In this document: piece after piece, positions 1 to 7,833 of the stretch
How the letters are laid out: the number at the start of each line of letters is the position of its first letter
How positions within the stretch are numbered: position 1 is the stretch's first letter
Origin: Jiangella ureilytica
GTDB taxonomy: Bacteria > Actinomycetota > Actinomycetes > Jiangellales > Jiangellaceae
DNA: 64,000 nucleotides
Direction: 5' to 3'
Assembly: GCF_004348545.1 (NCBI RefSeq)
Contig: NZ_SMKL01000014.1
Location: 42,974-106,973 of the forward strand
Position numbers and translations under genes: made by a program
Notes under the pieces: generated by a model
Databases searched by the model: none
What the model was told of the DNA's origin: nothing
Seen by the model: the letters and a program-made list of their open reading frames with translations, nothing else

Positions 1-700
1 TGCCGACCAGCATCATCAGCGGCGGCGTGTAGGTCGCGATCGTCACCACGTTGGACAGCAGCACGATGACGCCCAGCGTCGAGCCCACCGCGAAGACCGC
101 GGTGATCAGCGGCAGCGTCGCGGCCAGGAACGAGCCGAACATGAAGACGAGGATCACCAGCGCGGCCAGCATGCCGGCGCCCTCGGCGGCCCCGCCCTCG
201 GACTCCTCCGCGCCGCGGACCGCGTCGCCGCCCAGCTCGACCTGCAGGCCGTCGCCGCCGGCCTCCTGCGCGGTGTCGATGATCTCGCGGACGGCGTCGG
301 CCGGCACGTCGGCGGCGGTGCCGTCCAGCGTCACCGTCGCGTAGGCGATCGTCCCGTCCTCGGACACCGCTCCCGGCGCGTCGAACGGGCCGGACACGTG
401 GACGACGTGCGGCAGCATGCTGAGCTCGCCGAGCATCGGGGCGACCCGCTCGCGGTGGGTCTCGACGCCGTCCTCGGCGTGCAGCACCACCTGCACCGAA
501 TCGCCGGCCTGCGCGGGCGCGGCGTCCTCGAGCGTGTCGGACAGCAGCTGCGACTCCGTTCCCGGCAGTGTGTGCTCGTCGTGGTAGTCGTCGCCGACGG
601 CCTGCGACAGCGCCGTGACGCCGGCCAGCACGGCCACCCACAGCCCGATGGCCAGCCAGTGGTGCCGCTGTGACCAGGCGGCGAGCCGTTCCAGCCCCAT
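1..700 (-). CDS. MMPL/RND-family exporter, N-terminal part (runs off the window)
   Basis: Only the first 233 residues are inside the window. The protein opens with a short basic stretch and one transmembrane helix (about residues 15-33). An extracytoplasmic domain of about 140 residues follows, then hydrophobic helices beginning near residue 178 (motif AALVILVFMFGSFLAA). This order of one helix, a periplasmic-type domain and a helix bundle is the first half of an MMPL transporter, which moves lipids or drugs using the proton gradient. The ATG at 700 has an AGGAAGG ribosome site about 8 bases upstream. Substrate cannot be judged. The gene is divergent from nothing obvious; the next 640 bases hold only a probable gene remnant. 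Confidence 0.85.
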   Translation of the reverse strand, partial: MGLERLAAWSQRHHWLAIGLWVAVLAGVTALSQAVGDDYHDEHTLPGTESQLLSDTLEDAAPAQAGDSVQVVLHAEDGVETHRERVAPMLGELSMLPHVVHVSGPFDAPGAVSEDGTIAYATVTLDGTAADVPADAVREIIDTAQEAGGDGLQVELGGDAVRGAEESEGGAAEGAGMLAALVILVFMFGSFLAATLPLITAVFAVGSTLGVIVLLSNVVTIATYTPPLMMLVG

Positions 701-808
701 GATCTCGTCCTTCCTCACCGTGCGGAGTTCTCCCGACGATGACGAGGATCGGGTGACGGCACGGCTCGGCGCGTCCGGCTGGAGTGGACACCCGGCCTAC
801 ATCCCGGG

Positions 809-1379
809 TTGTGGTCGCGGGTGATCGCGTACGCCTGGGGTCGTCCAGCCCTCCGCGGGACCGTGCCGGCCCGGGTCGGCATCCGCGGCGACGACGCCGT
901 CGCCCATCGAGCTGCGCGATCTCACCTTCACGGCGGTGAGCCGCACGGACCCGTCACCGGTGAGCGGTCCAGGGCCCAGGGCTGCGGCGGCGAGGAGGAC
1001 GATGACGGCGAGGGCGAGCAGATCACGTTGCCCCGCACCGTCGACGCACAGGACTTCTACTCCTTCACTCTCACCGGCCGGTCCATGGCCGACGACACCG
1101 AATGGCGCGCCGAGATCACCTGGTGGGACGGCGAGCGGGTGCACACCGACGTCATGGACGACGACGGCCGGCCTTCCGCGTGACGGCACCCGGCTGATGC
1201 GCGGCCAGGCGGTACGGACGGCGCTGGCCGGCATGCTGGCGATGCCGCCGTCGGGACTGGCCACCGGCCTGCTGGCCGCTCCCACCGTCGCCGCCGGATT
1301 CGCCGCCGTGCACGCGCTGGTCGCGCGGCTGCGGCGCCGTCAGCCCAGCCAGCCGGGGGTCACCAGCCCGGCCTCGTAG
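809..1379 (+). pseudogene. Possible decayed gene of unknown function
   Basis: Two stretches in different frames read like real protein. The first, around 1030-1182, contains FYSFTLTGRSMADDTEWRAE then ITWWDGERVHTDV, and ends at a TGA at 1181-1183. The second, in the frame starting near 1175, continues with GTRLMRGQAVRTALAGM, a hydrophobic segment and a basic end, and runs into the 3' end of the response-regulator gene. A single-base shift near 1178 would join them into a membrane protein with a WW-D-G sheet followed by a C-terminal helix. Upstream of 1030 no frame looks coding. I do not recognise the family. It could be chance in GC-rich DNA. This is the only content I see in the gap between the exporter and the response regulator. 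Confidence 0.3.
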
Positions 1380-2005
1380 GCGAGCACGACGAGCTGCGCG
1401 CGGTCGCGGGCGTCGAGCTTGGTGAGGATGCGGCTGACGTGGGTCTTCGCCGTCGCCGGGCTGAGGACCAGGCGGTCGGCGATCTCGTCGTTGGACAGCC
1501 CGGCCGCGACCAGTTCGAGCACCTCGCGCTCGCGCTCGGTCAGCGCGTTGAGGCGGGCGTTCGGGACCGGCTTGGCGGCCCGGCCGGCGATCTCGGAGAT
1601 CAGCCGCCGGGTGATCGACGGGGCGATCAGCGCGTCGCCGCGGGCCACGACCCGGACGGCGTGGATGAGCTCCATGGGCTCGGTGTCCTTGACGAGGAAC
1701 CCGCTGGCGCCGGCCCGCAGCGCGCCGTAGACGTAGTCGTCGAGGTCGAACGTGGTGAGGATGACGACGCGGACCCCGGCCAGCGCGGGGTCGGCGACGA
1801 TGCGGCGGGTGGCCTCGAGCCCGTCCAGCTCCGGCATCCGCACGTCCATGAGGACGACCTCGGGGCGCAGTTCGCGGACCAGCGTGAGCGCCTCGGCGCC
1901 GTCGGCCGCCTCGCCCACGACGTCGAGGTCCGGCTCGCCGTCGAGGATGGACCGGAACCCCGCCCGGACCAGCCGCTGGTCGTCGGCCAGCAGCACCGTC
2001 GTCAC
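1340..2005 (-). CDS. NarL/FixJ-family response regulator
   Basis: 221 residues. The N-terminal receiver domain has the acidic pair near residues 8-9, the phospho-acceptor Asp54 in VVLMDVRMPELDG, Thr84/85 and Lys106 in FLVKDTEP. The C-terminal LuxR-type helix-turn-helix begins near residue 150 (LTEREREVLELVAAGLSNDE). It is a DNA-binding output protein activated by phosphorylation. The GTG start (2003-2005) overlaps the stop of the histidine-kinase gene as GTGA, so the two are translationally coupled and form one two-component system. Such pairs in actinomycetes usually control a nearby exporter or act on the cell envelope; the MMPL exporter downstream on the same strand is a candidate target by position only. 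Confidence 0.93.
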   Translation of the reverse strand: MTTVLLADDQRLVRAGFRSILDGEPDLDVVGEAADGAEALTLVRELRPEVVLMDVRMPELDGLEATRRIVADPALAGVRVVILTTFDLDDYVYGALRAGASGFLVKDTEPMELIHAVRVVARGDALIAPSITRRLISEIAGRAAKPVPNARLNALTEREREVLELVAAGLSNDEIADRLVLSPATAKTHVSRILTKLDARDRAQLVVLAYEAGLVTPGWLG

Positions 2006-3144
2006 GCAGCACCTCCGTAGGGCAGCCGTGCGGTCACGCGGAACCCGCCCTCGGGCCGGTCGGCCGCCTCGAGCGTGCCGCCGAGCGCCTCGGCCCGCGA
2101 CCGCATGCCGTCGATGCCGCTGCCGCCGCCGCTCGCGCGGGAGCCGGCGCCTCGCCCGTCGTCGCTCACGTCCACCGTCACATCATCGCGCCCGTAGCCC
2201 ACGCTGATGGCGACCCGCCCGGCACCGGCGTGCCGGGTGACGTTGGTGAGCGCCTCCTGGACGATGCGGAACGCCGCGAGGTCGACGGCGGGCGCCAGCG
2301 CGACGGGGGTGCCCTCGGTCTCGACGTCGACGGCGAGCCCGGCGGCCCTGCTGCGGTCGGCCAGCTCCGGCAGCCGGCGCAGACCGGGCGCCGGCGCCGT
2401 CGGGGCCTCCTCATCGTCCACCTGGCGGAGCACGCCGAGGGTGCCGCGCAGCTCGCGCAGCGCCTCGCGGCTGGTCTCCTTGATGGCGGCGAGCGCCTTC
2501 GCCGCGGGAGTCTCGCCGCCGCCGCCGCCGCCGCGCGACAGGGCGTGCAGCGCGGCCCCGGCCTGCACGTTGATCAGCGAGATGTTGTGCCCGAGCACGT
2601 CGTGCAGCTCGCGGGCGATGCGCAGCCGCTCCTCGATCGCCCGCCGGCGCAGCGCCTCCTCGCGGCTGCGGCGCGACGTGTGCACGCCCGCGCCGACGGC
2701 GACCGCGGCGACCAGCCAGCTGACCAGCAGGAACATGCCGGCGTCACCGAGCGGGGATGCGTCGGTGCCGTACTCGCCGAACGCCGAGCCGACGATCGCG
2801 AGCCCGCCGATGACCCCGGCCGCCACCGTCCGGCCCGCCGACGCCAGCGAGTACAGCGCGATGATCAGCGTGACCAGCAGCGCGCCGTCGGGGTTGATCG
2901 CCGGGTAGTAGACCATCGACGCGGCCAGCGTGACGACGCCCACCGTCACCGGGTACCGGCGGCGGAACGCCAGCGCGGCGCAGGCGACGATCATGAGCAC
3001 CCAGCCGGTCCACGGGACCGGCCGCACCGCGATCGGGTCGCCCGTGCCGAGCACGGTCGTGAGCACCACGAACACGCCGGTGGCGGCGGCGAGCAGCGCG
3101 TCGCCGCGCGGTCCCCGCGTCCACGGTTCCCGGCCCTCGGTCAT
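2002..3144 (-). CDS. Sensor histidine kinase (HisKA_3 type)
   Basis: 380 residues. About five hydrophobic segments occupy residues 15-155, so the sensor region is membrane-embedded with little extracellular domain. The dimerisation and phosphotransfer helix follows, with His181 in [15 protein letters not shown]. The ATPase domain carries the D-x-G-x-G motif VSDDGRGAG and a [14 protein letters not shown] lid. It autophosphorylates His181 and passes the phosphate to Asp54 of the coupled regulator. I chose the ATG at 3144 because the protein there starts just before the first helix; an upstream in-frame extension would run into the GH1 promoter region. A run of glycines lies between the phosphotransfer helices and the ATPase domain. 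Confidence 0.92.
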   Translation of the reverse strand: MTEGREPWTRGPRGDALLAAATGVFVVLTTVLGTGDPIAVRPVPWTGWVLMIVACAALAFRRRYPVTVGVVTLAASMVYYPAINPDGALLVTLIIALYSLASAGRTVAAGVIGGLAIVGSAFGEYGTDASPLGDAGMFLLVSWLVAAVAVGAGVHTSRRSREEALRRRAIEERLRIARELHDVLGHNISLINVQAGAALHALSRGGGGGGETPAAKALAAIKETSREALRELRGTLGVLRQVDDEEAPTAPAPGLRRLPELADRSRAAGLAVDVETEGTPVALAPAVDLAAFRIVQEALTNVTRHAGAGRVAISVGYGRDDVTVDVSDDGRGAGSRASGGGSGIDGMRSRAEALGGTLEAADRPEGGFRVTARLPYGGAA

Positions 3145-3220
3145 GGACGGCAGCTTAGATAAGGTCGGGGCTGTTCCGTCCACGTCTTTCGGCCACGTCG
3201 TCGCGAGGAGTCCCGACACC

Positions 3221-4636
3221 ATGACCATCGGCACCGGCCGCCGTTTCCCCGACGGCTTCCTCTGGGGGTCGGCGACGGCCTCGTACCAGATCGAGGGCGC
3301 GGCCAAAGAGGGCGGCCGCGGGCCGTCCATCTGGGACACGTTCTCGCACACGCCCGGCAAGACGCTGAACGGCGACACCGGCGACGTCGCCGACGACCAC
3401 TACCACCGCTGGCAGGAGGACCTCGGCCACATCGCCGACCTCGGCCTGGGCGCGTACCGGTTCTCGACGGCGTGGCCGCGGGTCCAGCCCGGCGGCAGCG
3501 GGCCGGTGAACCGCGAGGGCCTCGACTTCTACTCGCGGCTGGTCGACGGCCTGCTCGATCGCGGCGTCAAGCCGGTCCTCACGCTGTACCACTGGGACCT
3601 CCCGCAGGACCTCGAGGACGCCGGCGGCTGGGCGAACCGCGACACCGCGTACCGGTTCGCCGAGTACGCCGAGCTCATGGCTCGCGAGCTGGGCGACCGC
3701 GTCGACACCTGGACCACGCTGAACGAGCCCTGGTGCAGCGCCTACCTGGGCTACGCCTCCGGTGCGCACGCGCCGGGCCGGGCCGACGGCGCCGCCGCGC
3801 TGGCCGCCGTCCACCACCTCAACCTCGCGCACGGGCTGGGGGTGCAGGCGATCCGCTCGGTGCTGCCGTCGGCGCGCGCCTCGATCACGCTGAACCTGCA
3901 CGTCATCCGTCCGGTCGACCCGTCCTCCGAGGCCGACCTCGATGCGGTCCGCCGGGTCGACGCGCTGGCGAACCGCGCCTTCACCGGCCCGCTGCTGTCC
4001 GGCGCCTACCCCGCCGACCTGTTCGACGACACCGCGCACGTCACGGACTGGTCGTTCGTGCGTGCCGGCGACGAGGAGATCGCGCACCAGCCGATCGACG
4101 TGCTCGGGGTCAACTACTACTCGACGGCGCTCGCCCGGCGGTGGGACGGCGCGCGCCCGCGCTCCGAGGACGACGGTCACGACGACGCCCTCGGCTCCCC
4201 CTGGGTCGGCGCCGACGATGTCGAGTTCGTCCGCCCCGAGGGCCCGTACACCGCCATGGGCTGGAACATCGACCCCACCGGCATGACCGAGCTGCTGCTG
4301 CGCATCGCGCGCGAGTATCCGGACCAGCCGATGATGATCACCGAGAACGGCGCCGCCTTCGCCGACACCGTCTCGCCCGACGGCGCCGTCCACGACCCGC
4401 TGCGCATCGACTACATCGCGCGCCACCTCGAGGCCGTCGGCCAGGCCATCGACCAGGGCGCCGACGTGCGCGGCTACTTCGCATGGTCGCTGCTGGACAA
4501 CTTCGAGTGGTCCTACGGCTACGACCGCCGGTTCGGCCTCATCCGGGTCGACTACGACACCCTGGTGCGGACGTGGAAGGACTCCGCGCACTGGTATCAG
4601 GGCGTGGTCGCGCGCAACGCGCTTCCGGAGGGCTGA
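3221..4636 (+). CDS. GH1 family beta-glucosidase
   Basis: 471 residues, the usual length for a cytoplasmic family-1 glycosidase. It begins with the family signature [19 protein letters not shown]. The acid/base Glu169 is in TLNEP and the nucleophile Glu375 in ITENG; the substrate-binding WSLLDNFEW motif is near the C terminus. It hydrolyses beta-linked glucosides such as cellobiose with retention of configuration. No signal peptide is visible. The ATG at 3221 has GAGGAG at 3205-3210, which decides the start. No sugar transporter or LacI regulator adjoins it, so the natural substrate is unknown. Confidence 0.97.
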   Translation: MTIGTGRRFPDGFLWGSATASYQIEGAAKEGGRGPSIWDTFSHTPGKTLNGDTGDVADDHYHRWQEDLGHIADLGLGAYRFSTAWPRVQPGGSGPVNREGLDFYSRLVDGLLDRGVKPVLTLYHWDLPQDLEDAGGWANRDTAYRFAEYAELMARELGDRVDTWTTLNEPWCSAYLGYASGAHAPGRADGAAALAAVHHLNLAHGLGVQAIRSVLPSARASITLNLHVIRPVDPSSEADLDAVRRVDALANRAFTGPLLSGAYPADLFDDTAHVTDWSFVRAGDEEIAHQPIDVLGVNYYSTALARRWDGARPRSEDDGHDDALGSPWVGADDVEFVRPEGPYTAMGWNIDPTGMTELLLRIAREYPDQPMMITENGAAFADTVSPDGAVHDPLRIDYIARHLEAVGQAIDQGADVRGYFAWSLLDNFEWSYGYDRRFGLIRVDYDTLVRTWKDSAHWYQGVVARNALPEG

Positions 4637-4643
4637 GGCGCCG

Positions 4644-4817
4644 TCAGCTCGGCAGCACGACGATCACCGCGAACCAGGCGGTGAACGCCAGCCAGACGAG
4701 GGCGGCGACGGCGAGGGCCACCCGGCCGCGCGTCGTCGCCGTCGTCCGGGCCGTGAGCGCCATGCCCGCGAGCCCGGCCACGAGCAGCAGGCCCAGCCAC
4801 GGGACCAGCGGCGGCAC
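4644..4817 (-). CDS. Small two-helix membrane protein
   Basis: 57 residues from a GTG start. Two hydrophobic helices (about residues 5-21 and 33-53) are joined by a basic, threonine-rich loop (TARTTATTRGR), giving a hairpin membrane protein. It lies 10 bases after the stop of the XRE regulator on the same strand, so it is probably the third gene of that operon. No family is recognised. Its small size and the weak start make this call moderate; the alternative is a non-coding operon tail. Confidence 0.5.
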   Translation of the reverse strand: MPPLVPWLGLLLVAGLAGMALTARTTATTRGRVALAVAALVWLAFTAWFAVIVVLPS

Positions 4818-4827
4818 GCTGAGGCGG

Positions 4828-5031
4828 CTACGCGCGTCGCTGCTCGTCGGTGAAGATGTCCTCGACCGTCAGGTCGAACAGCTTGGCGAGACGGAGCGCG
4901 ACCGGAAGGCTCGGGTCGAACTTCCCCGTCTCGATCGCGTTGATCGACTGTCGTGACACGCCGACGCGCTGAGCCAGGTCGGCTTGTGTCCAAGCGCGCT
5001 CGGCCCGGAGCTCGGCGACGCGGTTCTTCAT
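4828..5031 (-). CDS. Small XRE-family transcriptional regulator
   Basis: 67 residues, almost entirely one helix-turn-helix domain: WTQADLAQRVGVSRQSINAI is the recognition region, followed by ETGKFDPSLPVALRLAKLF. This matches the short YozG/HTH_3 regulators that are co-transcribed with a four-helix membrane protein. Its ATG overlaps the stop of the upstream membrane-protein gene (ATGA at 5028-5031). Two nearly identical palindromes in the operon promoter (5465-5509) are the likely operators, suggesting negative autoregulation. Confidence 0.9.
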   Translation of the reverse strand: MKNRVAELRAERAWTQADLAQRVGVSRQSINAIETGKFDPSLPVALRLAKLFDLTVEDIFTDEQRRA

Positions 5032-5441
5032 TGGTACCTGAGCCGGCCGACGGCGAAGGCGATCACGTAGACGACTCCCAGGATCGCGGGGAAGAGCGCG
5101 ATGTTGAGGTCGCGGGTGACGAGGCCGGCGGCGTCTGCGACCGAGTAGGCGAAGCCGACGACCCAGCCCACGCCGAGGGTCACCGCCAGCGCGTCCTGCA
5201 TGATCTTGCGCTGCAGGTCGTCGAGTGCCCTCAGGAGGCGCGCGAAGGTGACGATCCAGGCGATGCCGACGAGAAGGTTGACCGCGACTGCTGCCCAGCT
5301 CGCCACCCGCTGCTCGTTCCACACGACCTCGGGGCCGAACTTGGCCGCCGCGAGGGTCACCGACCAGGCGAGGGTCCAGAGCGCGAGCTGAGCGGTCGCC
5401 CTGTTCGACTCTCTATAGCTTGCGGTCTCGTGGGTGTGCAC
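5028..5441 (-). CDS. Four-helix membrane protein paired with XRE regulator
   Basis: 137 residues with four hydrophobic segments (about 18-34, 47-66, 83-103 and 112-131) and short polar ends. It resembles the small integral membrane proteins that precede YozG-type regulators; their function is unknown. It is the first gene of a two- or three-gene operon, coupled to the regulator by an ATGA overlap. The promoter lies between 5447 and 5510 and contains the twin palindromes. Confidence 0.8.
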   Translation of the reverse strand: MHTHETASYRESNRATAQLALWTLAWSVTLAAAKFGPEVVWNEQRVASWAAVAVNLLVGIAWIVTFARLLRALDDLQRKIMQDALAVTLGVGWVVGFAYSVADAAGLVTRDLNIALFPAILGVVYVIAFAVGRLRYQ

Positions 5442-5464
5442 GGACGCCTCCCTTCCGTCATCGA

Positions 5465-5509
5465 GTCAAGTAGACTTGACCCACCTCCGCTGTGTCAAGC
5501 ACACTTGAC
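5465..5509. promoter_or_regulatory. Twin palindromic operators in a divergent promoter
   Basis: Two 16-base inverted repeats, GTCAAGTAGACTTGAC (5465-5480, perfect 7-base arms) and GTCAAGCACACTTGAC (5494-5509, 6-base arms), are spaced 29 bases apart start to start. Read on the minus strand they cover a good promoter: TTGACA as -35 and TCTACT as -10, 18 bases apart. Occupancy of either would block it. The adjacent XRE regulator is the probable binder. The plus-strand gene at 5547 may share control. Confidence 0.6.
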
Positions 5510-5546
5510 GCGACATCCGGTTCTCGCACAGCTCAGGGAGGCGCCC

Positions 5547-5738
5547 GTGGCTCGCTACAAGGTACAGAACACGTACATCAAGGCAGGGTTCATCGCCGAT
5601 GCCGAGGACAAGATCGAAGAGGCGATTCAACCTCTACTGGACGAGGGAACGACAAACGGCTGGACGCTTCACTCGTTCCAAGCCACAGCCGCGGCGAAAG
5701 GCACCAACCTCGTGTTCATCTGGCACCTGCCCGACTGA
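5547..5738 (+). CDS. Small conserved protein, DUF4177-like
   Basis: 63 residues from a GTG with AGGGAGG at 5535-5541. It opens with YKVQ, has an amphipathic helix (DAEDKIEEAIQPLLDEG), then NGWTLHSFQ and a final strand (TNLVFIWHLP). This strand, helix, GW, strand pattern resembles DUF4177-type small alpha/beta proteins. Function unknown. It diverges from the XRE/membrane operon across the twin operators, so it may belong to the same regulon. Confidence 0.7.
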   Translation: MARYKVQNTYIKAGFIADAEDKIEEAIQPLLDEGTTNGWTLHSFQATAAAKGTNLVFIWHLPD

Positions 5739-5895
5739 CACCGGAGCTTCGGTTCGTGTCGAGGTCACCATCCGGGGTCTGCGGTTCGTCCTTGGCCTGA
5801 GCAGGTAGGCAGATCAGGTGTTCGATACGACCTGTCGTTGGGTCAGCCGTTCCCGGGAGCGGCAGCACTGGGTTGCCGGGCCTCGAAGCCGGACA

Positions 5896-7007
5896 TCACG
5901 CCAGGTGTCCCTCCCGTCCAGCCGCGCCCGCGCCGAAGGAAGGGGCGCCGTTCCGAACAGCGCCCAGCAGCGCGGCCGCCAGGTCGGTGCGGCTGTAGAC
6001 CACGCGGCGGCCGCTGCGGCGCCGCGACACCAGGCCGGTGCGGTGCAGGATCGCGAGGTGGTACGACACCGTCGCCGGCGTCAACGCCTCGCGGCGGCCC
6101 AGCTCGGCTGTCGTGCGCGGAGTGTCCAGGGCGGCCATCAGCGGTGCGCGGGTGTGCCCGATCAGCTCGCCCAGGTCGCCGGTCCCTCGTTCCGCATCGG
6201 CCCCGCCCGGAACCGACCAGAGCGCGTGCAGGCCGCGGGCCGGGTACAGGATCGAGGGCGTCGTCGGGCGCTCGGCGTTGAGCAGGACGCCGTCGCCGAC
6301 ACCGGTGCTCGGGATCAGCAGCAGGCCGTCGTACGGCCAGTCGACCACCAGGTCGAACGGCTTGCGCACGACGACCGCGCCGTCGTCCCAGCGCACGGAC
6401 GGGTGGAAGTCGTCGAGCAGGGCGAGCGCGCCGTGCTGCGCCATCCGGTCGCCGCGGTAGGCGACGTCGGCGGTCAGCACGTCGAGCACCCGCGGCCAGT
6501 CCGGCTCGAGCACGCACGCGAAGTACGTCCGCATCGCCGCCGCCACCCGGGCCGCGAACGCCGCCGGTCCCCCGGCCAGCGCCTCGGCGACGACGGCCGG
6601 CATCGGCTGGCGCAGCTCCTCGAGCCGGGCCGGCCCGCCGACGCTCGCCGCGACGGCGGCCGGCACGGTCCGGCCGCGGTAGGCGATGTCCAGCTGGTAC
6701 TCGACCAGCTCGGCCGGGGTCGCCGCGACGGCCGCCACCTCGTCGTCGATCGTCATGACGGCGGCGTCCGGCGGCGGTGTGTGAGCAAGTCGGGGATGTA
6801 CACGGTGCTGCCGGTCAGCGCCGCGAGGAGGCTCAGCGGCCCGGCCGGGACGGCGTCGAGCGCGCGGGCCCGCCAGCGCATCAGATGCGGCGACCCGGGC
6901 GCCGGCCGGTGCAGCGCGCGCAGGCTGCCGACCACCTCGGCGCAGGGCGAGATGCCGAACCGCGACCGGCCCAGGGCATCGGCCGTCATCGGCATCCGGA
7001 CCGCCAT
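5896..7007 (-). pseudogene. DUF5937/ArsR-type regulator split by a 2-base slip
   Basis: Two overlapping reading frames together make one regulator of the DUF5937 plus winged-helix type. The first (6753-7007, ATG at 7007) holds the N-terminal part and reads GSTVYIPDLLT, then goes out of frame and stops. The second (5896-6756) begins in mid-domain, carries the rest of the domain (DDEVAAVAATPAELV onward) and ends in an ArsR-like helix-turn-helix (LTPATVSYHLAILHRTGLVS). Removing one CA from the ACACAC run near 6780-6785 restores a continuous protein reading LLTPPPDAAVMTIDDE. As written, the two halves overlap as ATGA, so both could still be made as separate polypeptides. Slippage in a dinucleotide run or a sequencing error are both possible. 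Confidence 0.8.
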
Positions 7008-7008
7008 G

Positions 7009-7026
7009 ATTCGAACGTACTCGAAT
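7009..7026. promoter_or_regulatory. ArsR-type operator between divergent genes
   Basis: ATTCGA-ACGTAC-TCGAAT is a perfect inverted repeat with 6-base arms and a 6-base centre. It abuts the ATG (7007) of the split regulator and lies just upstream of the divergent exported-protein gene. ArsR-family repressors commonly bind AT-rich ATTCNN palindromes of this spacing. Autoregulation by the neighbouring regulator is the natural inference. Confidence 0.5.
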
Positions 7027-7064
7027 TCATGGCATCGGATCTGCCCGGCGGGTCGACTGCCGCC

Positions 7065-7745
7065 ATGACGACGCAGCCCCTCAGCCGCCGCCGGCTCATC
7101 CGTACCGGCACCGCCACCGCCCTCACCACAGCCGGCCTCACCGCCGGCCTGGCCCTCCCGTCGATCGCCGACGAGGCCACCGACGACACCGAAGCCACCG
7201 ACCCTGCCCTCCGCAAGGTGGTCCTCGTCGGCGCCAACCCGGGCGTCCAGCTGTTCGGCGACGACGTCGTGACGGCGTACGCGTCGGTCTGGACCGTCGA
7301 GTGGTCCACCCACGGGCCCGGCGCGGCGATCGTGCTCTGGCACGACGGCGCCGTCCGGGTGCTCACCGACCATCCCGACCTCGGCTACTGGCTCGAGCAC
7401 ACCTTCACCAGGTTCTTCCCCGAGGCCACGGGCCTGCCGTGGCCGGAGCCGCGGATCGAGCGGCGGTCCGTGCACATCACGAACGATCTCGCCCGCGGCA
7501 CCCGGGCGCGGGCCGGCGACGTCAGCGTCCGCATCGCGAACGTGCTGGATCGGCGGGCGTTCGCAACCGACCGGTTCGACCTCGGCGGCCGTGTCCACAG
7601 CCTCAGCCTGGTGACCGGTCCGAGCGCCTCCGCGGCCATCGAGGTGCGCGACCGGCGGCTACCCGGCGAGATCATCCGCGGCGGCACACCGGACCGCCCC
7701 TCGTCCAGCGCATTCGTCGCCGTGGCCGAGGTCTGGCGATTCTGA
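7065..7745 (+). CDS. Tat-exported protein of unknown function
   Basis: 226 residues from the ATG at 7065; an in-frame ATG at 7029 would add 12 residues and overlaps no ribosome site. The N terminus has a twin-arginine signal: SRRRLIR, then a Thr/Ala/Leu-rich helix ending LALPSIADEA. The mature part has many short beta-strands (VVLVGANPG, VTAYASVWTVEW, AIVLWHDGAVRVLTD) and no Cys. I recognise no family. It diverges from the DUF5937-type regulator, whose presumed operator lies between them, so it is the likely regulated target. With the regulator split, its expression may be altered. Confidence 0.75.
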   Translation: MTTQPLSRRRLIRTGTATALTTAGLTAGLALPSIADEATDDTEATDPALRKVVLVGANPGVQLFGDDVVTAYASVWTVEWSTHGPGAAIVLWHDGAVRVLTDHPDLGYWLEHTFTRFFPEATGLPWPEPRIERRSVHITNDLARGTRARAGDVSVRIANVLDRRAFATDRFDLGGRVHSLSLVTGPSASAAIEVRDRRLPGEIIRGGTPDRPSSSAFVAVAEVWRF

Positions 7746-7833
7746 GCCAATCAGTTGCTCGACGCCTCCTGATACCCCAAGATCACCCGGTACGATTTCA
7801 CAGCTACCGGGTCATCTCGGAGGTTTACGACGA

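Noticed and set aside
2230..3162. Long plus-strand frames opposite the histidine kinase
   Set aside because: Composition is Arg/Gly/Asp-rich shadow of the real minus-strand gene; the kinase motifs are unambiguous on the other strand.
3472..4956. Long arginine-rich frame through the GH1 gene
   Set aside because: Out-of-frame shadow caused by high GC; no domain pattern.
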